DNA of 64,000 nucleotides. It comes from Dioscorea cayenensis subsp. rotundata (Eukaryota; Streptophyta; Magnoliopsida; Dioscoreales; Dioscoreaceae). Positions 20,716 to 33,445 of this stretch are shown here, piece after piece; the stretch's first letter is position 1, and every line of letters starts with the position of its first letter. The position numbers and the translations under genes are program-made. The stretch spans positions 2,790,001-2,854,000 of the forward strand of contig NC_052479.1 of NCBI RefSeq assembly GCF_009730915.1. The letters are read 5' to 3'. The notes below the pieces were generated by a model. It searched no databases, was not told the origin of the DNA, and saw only the letters and a list, made by a program, of their open reading frames with translations.

Positions 20716-23700
20716 CTATGGATGCCGGTTCAGATATCGAACATACTCCTGCTGTTCCATTTCTCCGCCATTTGCAGGGTCAAAGCGGAGCCGGTAGAAA
20801 CTGTAGAGAGCAGAAAAAATAAACATAAAGACCGTTGTGTTAATTGTATCCTCCTAGAGGAAAGAAAAGCAAATGCATTCGTATTACAATCAACTTGATT
20901 GCTGTATTTGTTTACAGCAATTTTTTTCTCGACAATAATTTCCAACCATTATCCCTTATTTTCTCATTCTTGTGAAAAAGATTTTGCTGTCCTTCAGACA
21001 GCATGTGTTGTGACCAACCTAATGACTTTACCTTGATAACATTAATAGAAAACAAGGTTACATCATGTTCCCGTTTTCTCTGGCCCGGCTTGCTCGGTTT
21101 AGTTTCATACACAAGTACATCTACAATTCTACATGTGAGAAGAACAAAGGTTTATCAAACAAGAGAACTATAAAACTCATTCTCATCTTTGGAATAGACC
21201 TGAAGTGGAGATATGACTGCCTCTATATTTTTTCCGGTCAGCACATGGTAGTTGTGACACTGAGACAAGCAGAATAGAGGTATTTAACTCCCTTAATGGA
21301 GACGCTCAACCACATTCAAATATGATGCCACGCTTGGCCACATTCAAATATGGTGCCGTACAGAAGTTGAATTCACCCTCTAAACATATAAAGGCAAAAT
21401 GTAAAAGAAAGTCGGCACCAATTTATGTTCATCTACTCATCAACTCAACTGCTGTTAGACATGCACTTATGTTTTCAATTTTCAATATTACTAACTAAAT
21501 TAACAAAGTTCAAATATTGTTTATGGTCTTGCCAAATATGCAACAAAAATTTGGTACACCATTCACCTAATGTCTTATCAAAACAAAACAGTGTCGAGGA
21601 AGACATCATTTTTAAAATTTAAGAGTTACACCTAGATCACTAGCTCTATGGCTCGTGTAATCATGCCTACCCCACTATACAAGTTCATGCCTACCCCACT
21701 ATACAAGTTCAATTAAGTAAAAAAGAATTCTACAACTATTGTAGACGCATAAGTCTAGATTACTTCCTCAAAGCATATACCCTAAGTTAAATAAAACCCG
21801 TCTTTATAGAAAAGCGAATATGGGAAGTCTTTGAAATTTAGCATAACAGATTCAGATGCTCTCCATTATCGATTTATTTAGGTGTTAGACGAGATAATCA
21901 TGAATTCAACAACTTATGAACCATATAGTATGGCGATGACATGCGATAAAGCTAGATTCTAGTGGCATTTGAAAATAAAAACATTGTAAATGAAAATACA
22001 TGCTTAATACTAAATTCTCAATCAAAGTCAATTTTGAGAAGAGAGACAAAGGAAAACCTGCCATCCATGCCGACAACCATAACAGTATTTTGACTTCCAA
22101 ATGCAACAATATATCGAGTAACTTCTTGTAAGTGGAATTGAGCAAAGGACCACTCTGAACTAAAGTACTTTGGCAGCACACCTGAAAGATTGTAATGGTT
22201 AAATAAGTACATTCTCCAACAATGTTAGTGTTAAAAAAAAATATAATTTTCAGCTGTTTACAATAATATTTAATCATAAAAAAAATACAGTTGTCATGAA
22301 GTTCCAAATTGAAACAATTACCGCACTGCCATTCTTCATTGTGATCTTGGCAACTCAAGACATGTACCAACCATTTTGCAAAATAAATAAACAATTGGAA
22401 CACCCCTAAAAGATCTCCAAGAATTAAAGAAAATTAGAACAAAAAAAACATCCACTTTTATGAACAACCAAGTCCAAATTTCAAATTCCATTACCAATCA
22501 ATTCAATATTCATCATCACATAAACCTCAGTTCAAAATGGCTAAACAATATGACTAACGGTTGATAAAACACCAATAAATCAACCAATCTATTCATTAAA
22601 ATTTTATCAATTCCTAGTGTAAGTGTTCGAGTAATAGCAAGTTGCATGTTACGAACTTCTGAAAATCATGAAAATCAAGAAGAATAAAAAAAATGCTTCC
22701 TCAAATTATGAGATACGATCTGTCTGTGTAGAGTATTTGTCTATGACTCTATCAGCAGCTCAAAATATTAAAATAACCAGCCTTCTGGAATTACAATCAA
22801 TAAAACTATGTGCACTTTTTGTTATATACTCAGAAAAAATGTCAACCAATTCACAGAAGAGCTGTTTTGGATACTTTTGTAAACTGCAAGATAAGTAACA
22901 ACCAGCAAAAAAACCTTAAGGCCAAAGCATACCAGCAATATGCTAGACATCCCCATATATATATGTATATATCATTTTCTGTCATCTAAATCTAGAAATG
23001 GATACATACTCCAATAAAATGCTTCATCCTTACCTCTCATAAATGATAATGATGAGCTGGCATTGGCACCCATGTTTGGAGATATAAGAGCATCAAGAGA
23101 AGTTGAAGAATTTTGATGAACCATGCCTGGAGCTTGACCAGATGTAGTCTGGGTGGATGCATCCTCCCCTGAAACCCGGACTCTAAGACAGAACAAGTGT
23201 ACGGTGCCTTTATCACTCGAAGCTGCCAGCCACTGGACAGTTGGAGAGAGAGAAATGCTATAGATTTCAGCTTTGTCCACTCCTCTGCGCACCTATAACA
23301 TAACCATTCATTACATTATGTAAGAAGACAAGGCAGCACATAACTGAGAACCTGATATTCATTTTCTAGGAAACAAACATTTCGCTCGGGATATCTCCCA
23401 CTCTGTTAATATCTAATATTACTTTTAGAAGCATACATGCATTCTTAAGTCTAAGAGATAAATCATGCAATCTTTCTAGCATCCGATTCATGTGGCATTC
23501 CAAAAGAAACTAAGCACATGTTGAATTACCATTAAAGATCAAAATGCATCAAAGTCTGTAAAAAGTTGCAAGCACTAACCAACCAGACAGTAACAAAAGC
23601 AAACTAGAATTTACATACATCATCCACAATCAGCTACAGAAAAACAATTTAAAATTCTACCATCAAAATGCACAGAGAAAACAGCTTCTCTTTGAGACAA

Positions 23701-24491
23701 GTCATTTCAATTGAGATCACAAGCATTACCTCTTGAAGACGGGTTCCATCCATAGTGTTAAATATCCTAATTAAAGTCCCCTTCACACTTGCAGTTGCAA
23801 GAAGAAGACCATCCATTGTCAAGGTCAAGCAGGCAATGCTGGACTCATGCGCACTAATGAATTTTGTCACCTTCAGGCCAAAGTGTTCAACCCGAACCTG
23901 TCCCCGTTGCACACCAGGACAAGCCAAAACTGATGTGTTTGACTGATGTGAAAGGCAGCAAAGCCCCTTTGGATTAGCCAGAGTTTCAATTTGGTTAAGA
24001 AGCTTAAGATCTGTGAAGTTATAGACATATATTTTGTGTTCAAGAACCACCACAATGCGATCTCGCCTTAGTTTCACACCACGAACATCAGATCTGAATG
24101 CAAATTCCCCAATGCATCGACTTTGATGATCATCCCAGATCATAACTTTATTCGGCGGATACTGTGGATTAGCACCACCACCAACAAGGGCCAAAATATT
24201 GCAGCGGAATAGCATCTCAACTATTCCAAAGCCACCACTTTTCAAGTCCCTTCTAAAGGTTTCTTTAAAAGGGTTGCAGTTATAGATCCGGAAACCATGA
24301 CTCGTGCCAGCAGAAAAGCATCCATAGTCCTGATTCCAAGAAACTGATAGAAGCTCAGTTTGTTCTGCATCATTAACATCTGATTCAGACTGACCAAAAG
24401 CAGCAGATGTTGTCTGTGAAGCTGCAGATTCCAGTGAATTGAGTCTCATTGGTGGATGTACTCCGCAGGATGTTGATACAGTTGAGCTCAT
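20716..24491 (-). CDS. ATG18: Autophagy protein ATG18 (PROPPIN WD40 protein)
   Basis: Four coding exons on the minus strand: 24491-23730, 23292-23034, 22181-22058 and 20800-20716. All junctions are GT-AG and the sum is 1,230 nt, giving 409 residues. ATG18 folds into a seven-bladed propeller that binds PI3P and, with ATG2, helps phagophore growth and vacuolar membrane dynamics. Visible family marks: [20 protein letters not shown], the [17 protein letters not shown] block, [59 protein letters not shown], then [12 protein letters not shown] holding the paired arginines of the lipid-binding F/LRRG motif. A serine-rich loop follows, then [13 protein letters not shown] and the end [14 protein letters not shown]. 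Length and sequence resemble plant ATG18c/d more than ATG18a (from memory). The first ATG fixes the start. A leader intron probably separates the ATG from a leader exon at about 25566-25630. Confidence 0.95.
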
Positions 24492-25640
24492 GATTAGGGA
24501 TATAGCAATCAACAGTTACTAAAGCCAATCCAATGTCATTATTTAGTGAATCTAGTTTTCTTGATTGTCGCTTTTACACAAACCTACAGCATCATGATAA
24601 AACACCCCATAAGCAAGCAAAGCCAAGAAATGTACATTGCATCAACATCTGATATGAAAGAGTAAAAAGACAGAAAAATGTCTTATGGGGGGAAAAAGAT
24701 GGAAATGATTTAAGCCAACTATACCACAAATTTGCCCTGATTTGCAAATGAGCCACATAACTATAAAAAAAAAAAAATGCACCAAATAACAATTTCCCAA
24801 AACTTCATATGGAAATTGCAAATCAGAGATGAAGTTAATGACTGGCTGTGAGCCTGAAACTACAAGCCTATTATTGTGCATTGTATATGATTCCTCCTCA
24901 GAACAGATCACAACCGCACTTCAAATTTGCTTCAAGTTATGATCTTTGAGTTGAAATTTGAACTTAATAAATTATATACAATGAACACGCAGCTTTCATC
25001 TAAATCACCCATTAATCCAGAGAACTCAAGAGTCTGAGACTGAGCTCTAGAATTCATCTAAATCTTTAAGATTGACAATTTAAAGAAGTAAACCAACACA
25101 GGCGGCTAACAAATAATAAAAACAAATGCAATCAAAGAACTATAATTCACCTCCAATTCTGTACAAAGATCATTCAATTCAACACATCTCACAACTATTA
25201 AGCAATAAAAACAGTAACAAAAGGCAAATTTTTAATGCACAAGAAAACCAAGCATCCCAAATAAAACAACCAAACAATCTCAATTTCATAAAAACCAATC
25301 TAACAATAAATCCTGAAAAGAATAATCCCAGAAAAGAAGAGAAAAACAAAACCCACACCACATGGACGCCATACCAAAAGATAGAGAGCACGATCAACAG
25401 CAAGAACCCCAGAACTGAAGCAAGGGATCAAATTCCACAGCGCGAGTCAAGGGGATGAATGCGATGGCCTCGGATCTGAGAAGAAGTTGAGGATTTAAGC
25501 AACGAAAAAGGAGGAGGAGCGAGAGAGAGATTAGGGTTTCGAACGAATGAATGCGTAGTAGTACCTGAAGGAATTTCGCGGATCTCTCCTTCGTTTCAGG
25601 GAATCAAAGAGAAAAGCACACAGATGATGAACTTCGTGCT
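24492..25640 (-). other. ATG18 leader and promoter-proximal region
   Basis: No coding frame with family support. On the minus strand ATTCCTTCAG followed by GTACTACTACGC near 25566 is a plausible donor of a leader intron, placing a leader exon at about 25566-25630. A telo-box (tagggttt, 25532-25539) with adjoining GA-rich sequence would lie in the first part of that intron. Leader exon inferred from splice signals only. Confidence 0.4.
25532..25539. promoter_or_regulatory. Telo-box near the ATG18 5' end
   Basis: tagggttt preceded by a short GA run, within 100 bp of the inferred ATG18 leader exon. Confidence 0.35.
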
Positions 25641-27915
25641 TATTATTTCTACTTTTCTTTTCGTTTACACCCTTGTACATTTTATTATTACATTTCGGGA
25701 GTTTTTCACATATACCACTGTAAAATTGTATATTTTGTTATATATTATATCTTCTTGATGATATTTGTGAAATCTTTTTGGGAAAATTTCAAAAAAAAAA
25801 AAATCCATTTCAATGTTTGGTTTCTCCGATTAAAAAAAAATTTGAACAATTATTAATAATATTAACTTTTTTTTATTTAACAGTGATATAATAGTTATTT
25901 CATTTAAAAATCTGATAATGTAGCCTAAAAAAATATTTTCAATGGTTTTAGTAAATTAAAAATTTTGTTCGTGTTAAATAAAAAATAGAAATCACTTATC
26001 CTCTAAATAAAAAAAAATAAAATCACCGTCTCTATTTTGCAAATATATGAAACCACAATATTTTTTTTAAACCAATATTTTTATAAAAAATCTATTTCAT
26101 GGGTTTTTTTATAAGCATGATGAATGAGATTCTAAGGATTAAAAGGCATTTTTTTTAATAATTTTTTTTTACTTTTTACCATTTATTTAGGCAATAATTG
26201 TATGGTGGTGTAGATATATTTTTGCAATTTTGAAGTTTGCTAGGGTTATACATGTAAACATCAGTTTTGTAAATATTAGTTTTATTTTAAGTTTTTTATA
26301 AATAAAAGCATTCTCAAGAATCTCAACTACAAGTTATTTTCTTATTTTAAAAAATTTCATGGTACCAAAAATGCTGTTTCTTTTATTTTTATTTTTATTA
26401 TTTATTTAATTATTATTATTTTAATATCTCAGTGTGCCACTGACTTAGCAGCAAAGCAAAGTTATGTCATTACGGTGGTGCCTTCACGACTTTTAAGATT
26501 GATATTAGTATTTAATTATGTAATAAACTATCTGCTATAAATATGTTTTTACTTGAGAATGTTACTGATAGTTCTATAAATAAAAAAAATATATGTTTAA
26601 TTATACCAAAATATATACTTAAAAATATGTTATTAATTACTTGTTTAAGAAAATTTATATGTACCATCATTGGAAGGATGGTAACTCATACTAAATACAT
26701 TAGAAAAAATAATGCATAAAAATAACATATATAATTAAATTATAAATTATCAAAATATAATTGTATATACAATTTTTAAATGATATCATAAACAAATAAC
26801 TTAGTATCTCTTGATGACCAAACTATCTTTTATATATATATATATATATATTGTTCTAATAGTTATTTTTCACATTCGACTAAGCACAACAACACCGTGG
26901 ATTCACCGGCTAGGGGGGTAATTCACCCATGCTCTCTGGCAGCAGATGAAGACCTTTGCTTCCTCCTGGCGAACTTTATCTTCTCGGTTGCGTATCTGTT
27001 TTTCTATGTTCTTTCTTTCCTTTGGTTTCTTTAGTTTGTTTTGTTGTTAGAAGCTTATTACTTCTGGTGATGGTTCTTTAACTTGTTTGTTGTTGTTCCC
27101 TTTATTTTCAGTTATCGGTTCACTCTGTACTCATTGTTTTTTGCTTTGTTTTTTTTTTTAATAAAGTTGTGGTTTATCTACTTTAATAATAAAAAAAAAT
27201 TAAACCAGTCGTTTGTATTTTGATTGAGGAAATTATTAAATAATTTCATCATATATTTTTTGAAAACTACAAAATAAAATAAAATAAAAAAGGAAATTAT
27301 GTTGGTCAGTTTTAGACATAATGATATTTTTATTGTTTTAAATAAATAAAAATATGAGTATAATTATAAAAAAAGGAATGAAATAAAGTATAAATCAAGG
27401 GGCATAATGGTGATTTTCTTTTGTTGTTGTATTCTGTCGTGAGAGAAATGTGGCAATACCAACCACGAGAGTTTCATATTCCCATGCTTTATAGAAATAT
27501 AAAACTCTTGCAAAACAAATTTGTCTGTGAATTGTAATATTCACACGTCAAATATTCAAAATTTGAATCTGATACTGTATAAGTACTGTTAATCCATTAT
27601 TCATTAAATCTCAGTATAAGACTCTTATTAAAAAAAAAACCATATTCTGCACCTTACAATATTAGGTGATATTAAGATTTACAATTGTGGGGTTATTTTG
27701 CATGATATTAAAATTTACAATCGTGGATTATGGTATATGATATATCATTTTGGTGTCTTTTATTATCCAGTGTATTAGCCCACCCCATATAGTAATTAAA
27801 TCCCTAAAAAATTGTTAAATTAATGTAACTAATACATCTCCATATTTACTTTCAATTTTTTTAATGATATTCGAATGAAATGCACTTAAATGGATAAGAA
27901 GTGGACCTCAAGAAG
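25641..27915. other. AT-rich intergenic DNA with a possible LINE tail
   Basis: Mostly A/T with stops throughout and a TA run near 26829-26851. The exception is about 26880-27190: a less AT-rich beginning (caccgtggattcaccggcta), a T-rich tract, and an end tttaataaagttgtggttta then tctacttt and A-rich sequence. That resembles the 3' end of plant L1-type LINEs. No reverse transcriptase sequence and no clear target duplication are seen, so it would be a strongly 5'-truncated copy at best. Confidence 0.35.
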
Positions 27916-27918
27916 TTA

Positions 27919-28607
27919 GGGTGTGTTTGGTTCACAGAATGGGAATGGAAGGGGAATGAGAAAGGTAATAATAATGGCACTGTAGGAATAGTAACGGGAA
28001 TAAAAACTGTGTTTGGTTGGAAGAATATTTCATTGAGAATGGAAAAAATTTTAAAGGGGAATGTGACGAAATTACTTTTATATATTTGATACACAAAAAA
28101 ATCCGATTAATGATAAATAAATTTTTATCTAAAAAAATTTAAAATATTATTATAAAAAATAATTAGTATAATTAAATATTCACATTAAATATCTCATTTT
28201 AATTAATTATTAGTTTAATCATTAATGCTCAAAAATGTCATTTTACTTTTACTATTGTAATTAAATATAATATTTTTTATTTTAATTATTATTTAATTTA
28301 ATTATTATTGTTAATTATTTAATTTTATAAATTTTATTCAATTAAATATTCAGAGCGAAAAAAGTGCCATTTCAAAAACTAATACTATTCATTCCTCCCC
28401 CCAAATAATTCCATTCGCCCTCAATGTGTGTTGGGGTGGGTTGTGTTTTTTGTGTGTGTGTGTGTGAGGGGGATATAGGGGGGAATACATATATCTCTAC
28501 AGTACTGCTATTCTCATTACCTACATATTCCATTCCCATTCTGACAATAGTGCATCCAAACATGGGTCCATTCTAACAGTGTTTATTACTTCTATTCAAA
28601 CACACCC
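27919..28607. mobile_element. Tourist-like MITE, 689 bp
   Basis: Ends GGGTGTGTTTGGTT and the inverse complement GGGTGTGTTTGAAT; flanked by TTA at 27916-27918 and 28608-28610. Subterminal parts also pair (gaatgggaatgg on the left, ccattcccattc on the right). A 3-bp TTA duplication and this terminus suit a PIF/Harbinger-derived Tourist MITE. It carries a GT-rich run near 28442-28466 and no coding capacity. Confidence 0.88.
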
Positions 28608-28764
28608 TTAATATTGGGTTATGTGTATTTGATTATTAATCTTAACTAACAGTACACGTATCCCTCTCATGCTACCATTTGACACCTTCTAATTGATTTT
28701 TTTATTTTTTATTTAATTGAGTGAGTCCCACACCAATCCATCATCCCCTCTCAATACATAAAGG

Positions 28765-28880
28765 GGGGGAGTAATGACAATGAGGGGAATTAGAGAATGA
28801 ATGAGAATAAAAACTATGTTTGGTTGGAAGGATTGAGGATGTAGTTTATTGAGAATGAAAACTATGTTTGGTTGAAAACT
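28765..28880. mobile_element. Fragment related to the adjacent MITE
   Basis: Contains aggggaat, gaatgagaataaaaactat, gtttggttggaag and attgagaatg in the same order as 27950-28040 of the neighbouring MITE. The block gagaatgaaaactatgtttg repeats part of it directly. No complete terminus or duplication is visible. Confidence 0.6.
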
Positions 28881-29627
28881 AACATTATATTATATACTTA
28901 TCTTTTTATGTTTTTTTTTATTTTAATTTTATTGTTTTCCATTTATATTTATATATATATATATGATTATTATTATTATTATTATTATTTGTATTTGTTT
29001 TATTTAATTTATCTAATAATATTAATGTTTGTGCTTTTTTTTATATTTTTTGTTAAGTGATTTTTAAAAAAAAATGATTTGTATTATTAAATGAAGCCCG
29101 TAACGCAAGCACGAGCATCCATACAAGTTATTATATAGAGATAATTTGTTTTATTTGTAAGTTTGGTTCTTGATGTGAAAATAAGTTAATTGAGCTGAAA
29201 TATGAGATTAATTTAATCAAAGACCAAAATTTTAATTCGGAAAAGTTATCTTAAAGATATTTGGATTTTAATTTTAAAATTAGAGTTTTTGGGCTATCAT
29301 ACTAAAATAAAGAGCTTATATATACATATGATTCGTGAACTGCAGAAGTTGATATATACGAGTCATCAATTGCGGACGTTGATACAACATTCATAAATAA
29401 ATAAAAAATAGGGAAAGAATTTGATAAAGAGAGACATACACAAAACTTAATTAATATGTATGTTAACAGTGAGATAAAAACTTTGTTCTTGCACTGAAAT
29501 GAGTTAGGTGGGTGCTGTTGGGTTTATATTATTTTTTTACACTGTTTACAACACTATGGATTTCGTTTGACACTATTTAAGGAACACCCTTAGATTTGTT
29601 ATATAACAACGCTGGTAGACCACGAGC

Positions 29628-29735
29628 CTGTTGAGTACTCTAATAATTGTAGAGAGAGATAGACACAATGGTGGATGTCCGCTGTTGAGTACAGTAATAA
29701 TTGTAGAGAGCAATAGACACATAGGTGGGTTAATT
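29628..29735. repeat. 54-bp tandem duplication
   Basis: Two copies starting ctgttgagta at 29628 and 29682, sharing taataattgtagagag and atagacaca; a few substitutions separate them. Confidence 0.85.
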
Positions 29736-30148
29736 AGTTTTAGTTTGGGTTGTGATTGATTGAATCACTGTGCATATTTGATTGAACTATTCAGATAAAA
29801 ATACTTTGCATTCTCATTTTTTATTATTCTACTATTCATAAGTACAGTATGATTATTTAATGAACAATGCACATCGATTGATACGAACGTTCGTAGATTT
29901 AAAATTTACAAACGTTCTTAGATGATCCGTTCTCTATTATAAATAGGAATTCAAAGATATGGAGTAGGTTCAACAAACACCTAGGCTCTCACTTTGTGGG
30001 GGCTTTAGAGCTCAATCTTGGGTTTTTTTTTTTCAAAACGAAGACTTTACATAAGGGACCCAGTGCTAATAGGCTAAGAGACCATTAACAAAAGTTATAA
30101 TTTAGTATTAAAAATATAATTAGAAAAATATCTCTAGTTGACAATAAG

Positions 30149-30326
30149 AGGAAATTTTGCAAAACTATCATGTGGTTTGCCTTTTTATTAATTCAAGACT
30201 TGTGGTTTGAGTTGTAACACTTTAGTACCATATAGTCTAAACCATTTGCAAAATATCAAAACATTTAACTCTATTAGTTTAAACCTAATAAAGAGGCAAA
30301 CCACAAGATTGTTTTGCAAAATTTCC
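30149..30326. mobile_element. Short MITE with 41-bp terminal inverted repeats
   Basis: The left arm begins ggaaattttgcaaaac and contains tgtggtttgcct. The right arm is its inverse complement; about 38 of 41 bases pair by my count. Total length is 178 bp. I see no clear target duplication, so the superfamily is undecided. Confidence 0.7.
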
Positions 30327-32050
30327 CCAATTTTATTTTAATGAATATGCAAGGTCAAGTCTTATTAATAAAAAAATAGAAATAAACTTTATTTTTTAAA
30401 AAATAATGATGCATAATTTGACCTAGTCTCCAAATGTGGATAAAATTAATACTTAAGCTCATTCTTAACAACTCATATGAGAAAGCAACCTGTATTCTTC
30501 ACCCCTTGATATTGCTGGTCATTTTCATGAAATAATGGTGTATATAAATATATATATATATATATTATAATTACACGTTAATGCATTTTATTTTATTTGT
30601 TTATCTATTAATAGTATTTTTTTTAAGAATGTTGATTTTTAAGATAAGTAATTTTTTAAATAAATGAGAAAATTACGTGCATATCTCTTGGAAAAAGAGA
30701 AACATGGATACCTACTAATATACCTTCGTAAAAAATTATATTTTTATACTAATGATTTTTTATAAAAAATAAATTTTCTTTAATTTCTTATGGGTGAATG
30801 AAAAATAGAGGGTAAATAAAAGTTTAGTGTATTTATAAAATTTTTTAGCTGTTTTTTCACTAGAGTGGTATATAAGCAGATAAATTGATTTGCAGGGTAT
30901 AAAAATCAATATTTTTTTTTAACCAGAGTACTTGTACAAATTCTCATTTTTACAAGGGTATGCAAGCAAAAAAAAAAAGGATTAATTATCAATTTATTCA
31001 AAGGATTATAGTTGTCAAATAAATATTATATAATTGCCACAGATAATACTTATAACATGTTTCATAGCATGGAACTAAAATAAATTTGTCCTAATCAAAT
31101 TATTCAATATTCATTGAGGGAATATTTAATTGTGGCATAATTTTTGCTAAGTGATAATTGTTATTCATTATACATATCACATGTTTTATTTTTATTTTAT
31201 AGAAAATATATCTTTATATATATATATATATATATTTACACGAATAAAACCAAGATAGCATTTTGGTAATTGTATAAATAGACACAAATGAAACAAGCTT
31301 CAAGAAATTATTATTTTTTTAATCTTTTTAAATCGATTTTAATGTTAATATATTTATTTGAATATCAATAGACACATTTCAACTAAAACTTCAATGGGTC
31401 TCTTAATTAAAGTATGAAAGATGATATAATTTTAATCCATATTAATTTATGAGTTTATAGAAAATGGTCCAAGATTTCCTCAAATTTTCAACCTTATTTT
31501 CACAACATCAAATTATTAATTTATTTATTCAAATAAACTTCAATGCAACCCTGCATTAAATATTAATTTTGATCCAAATTGGGGTCCAGGGGTAATTCAC
31601 TATAAAACGCTTAAGAGAGTGAAAATTTAACGCCTCGCTCCAGAAGTAATGTTCATTAGTACTGTTCACAGATGATATATTATAATGTTTGCCAGTCCTA
31701 GTGCAGGTCTCCTATAAGAGGAACAGTTTTTCTCATCTTCGGCTTTAGAGTTGTATAGTATGAGGATTATTCCTAAGTAGTGGTTAAATCACCAAAACTA
31801 GTGTACCTCACGTTTGTTTTTCTATTAAAAATTTATATTTTTATGTGGTAATCAAATTGAATTAATACTTCCTGTTACTAATTTTTGAAAATGTCATTAA
31901 TTAAAATATAACATTATCTTAATATATAGTTTTTTATTAATAAAGTTGATCCAGTGTTTGTTTGTTTGTTTTTTAATTTTGGTTTCATTATTTATTATTT
32001 TAACAAAAATTATTATAAAATTAATAATCTAGTTTAGTTATAACCAAAAC

Positions 32051-32200
32051 AACTAAATTGCATAAATACCCCTCTAAACTTTGCAATTAGTTACATGGAT
32101 GCATATATAGCTTCAATTTACATAAATGGATGCTCAAACTTTAGAAGGTTATATGTGCAATTAAAATATTTTAAAGAGATATTTATGCAGAAAACACCCT
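32051..32200. mobile_element. Possible small MITE
   Basis: ttgcataaatacccctct on the left pairs with aaagagatatttatgcag on the right (14 of 18 by eye). Other element boundaries and a target duplication are not apparent. Confidence 0.3.
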
Positions 32201-32981
32201 GTTTTTTCCAATTCTTTGATGAGACTCATCATGCCAATTGATTGGATGCAATGATCTCCCAAGAACCATTCATTTATATCATGTGATTGATTATTATTGA
32301 GTTATTGATTAATCATTGAGATAATTTAATGTGTAAATTACACTTGCCACCTTAACAGTTTTGTAATTATGCAAAACTCCTTTAAGTGATTATTGACTGA
32401 TCATTGAGTCTGTAGTAGATAATTCAACTCAAATTTAAAAAATCAAGTTTTATGTGAATAATGTGTTAAATTATCAATTATGGAATTTGTGCTGAATGAC
32501 ATACATAATTGAAATGGGATAAACCCAGTATAAAAATATTCTTTCCAAATTTATTTGTAAAAATACGTTTTCATACCAAAAGGTCTTTGATATAGGGGTA
32601 CTTGTCTTACCATAAAAAGCTTAGTTTATGGGATAATCATTGTTTAAGCTCAAAATGCTTTGAACACAGTGGTGGCAAGGATCTCTGACTGTGAGTGCAG
32701 ATTTATAGTCAAATTTTTATATCGGCCAAGTGAAAGTGAATGGGGTATCATCATTGGCTCCTGTTATACAACCCTTCATAATATATGTGTTTTTCACATT
32801 TTATAATATATATATATATATATTATTGTTAAAGTTCATTTTATCGAGAAAGAAAAAAAGCCATCAAGGTGGGATACATACGTCTTTATCCCTATTGATT
32901 CATTTGTTCTCATTTCATTTTATGGAACTTAATTTTTTTTATATTACGAAGTCAAATTATTTTCTTTTCTGTATTCATTTT

Positions 32982-33368
32982 TGATGCGGACTAATTCAAA
33001 CCCATGTAGCACTCCACTATCTCACATCACACCCACTATTCACATTACACCCACTATCTCTCTTTGCACCCACGATCTCGAACACGTAAAGTATTTACAT
33101 AACTGTAAGTATACATCTATAAATAGCCTCCCTCATTTAAGAAGAAGGGGACTTTTGGAGGAAGAGGGGAGCAAAGGAAGACAAGTGTTTTTCTCTACTG
33201 ACTTAGCCATCAGAGTGTTTGTGGGGAACACTTCCCACACTGCTACAGGTCTCGGCATCTGAAGAAGAAAGAGACTCCAACTCCTTTTGTTCGATCTCCA
33301 AGTCCAAGTTCGAAGTTCTACAAATTCGAGGTCCCCTACAAATTCACTGTTGTATTCTGGCAACAACA
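32982..33368 (+). repeat. 5' LTR
   Basis: 387 bp, TG...CA. Contains a TATA-like ctataaatagcc near 33116 followed by the probable transcription start. Compared with the 3' LTR I count about eight substitutions and one indel, roughly 2% divergence, so the insertion is recent. Confidence 0.95.
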
Positions 33369-33370
33369 GT

Positions 33371-33385
33371 TGGCGCCGTCTGTGG
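33371..33385 (+). other. Primer binding site
   Basis: tggcgccgtctgtgg begins two bases after the 5' LTR. tggcgcc followed by a G-rich stretch is the usual form in Tat/Athila-type plant gypsy elements, where minus-strand DNA synthesis is primed by a host tRNA. Confidence 0.8.
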
Positions 33386-33445
33386 GGAATGATCAAAAGG
33401 CCATCACACAAGCTTGCCTTCGTGTAGTCTCTTCAGTCTACGCTA

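Larger units (their letters stand above)
28881..32976. other. AT-rich intergenic DNA, no gene
   Basis: Stops in all frames. It holds a two-copy 54-bp repeat (29628-29735), a MITE (30149-30326), a weak inverted-repeat element (about 32051-32200), and TA runs near 28950, 30550, 31215 and 32805. Nothing codes. Confidence 0.6.

Noticed and set aside
33133..33411. Minus-strand frame in the 5' LTR, repeated at 41082-41318
   Set aside because: Duplicate only because the LTR is duplicated; no protein family.
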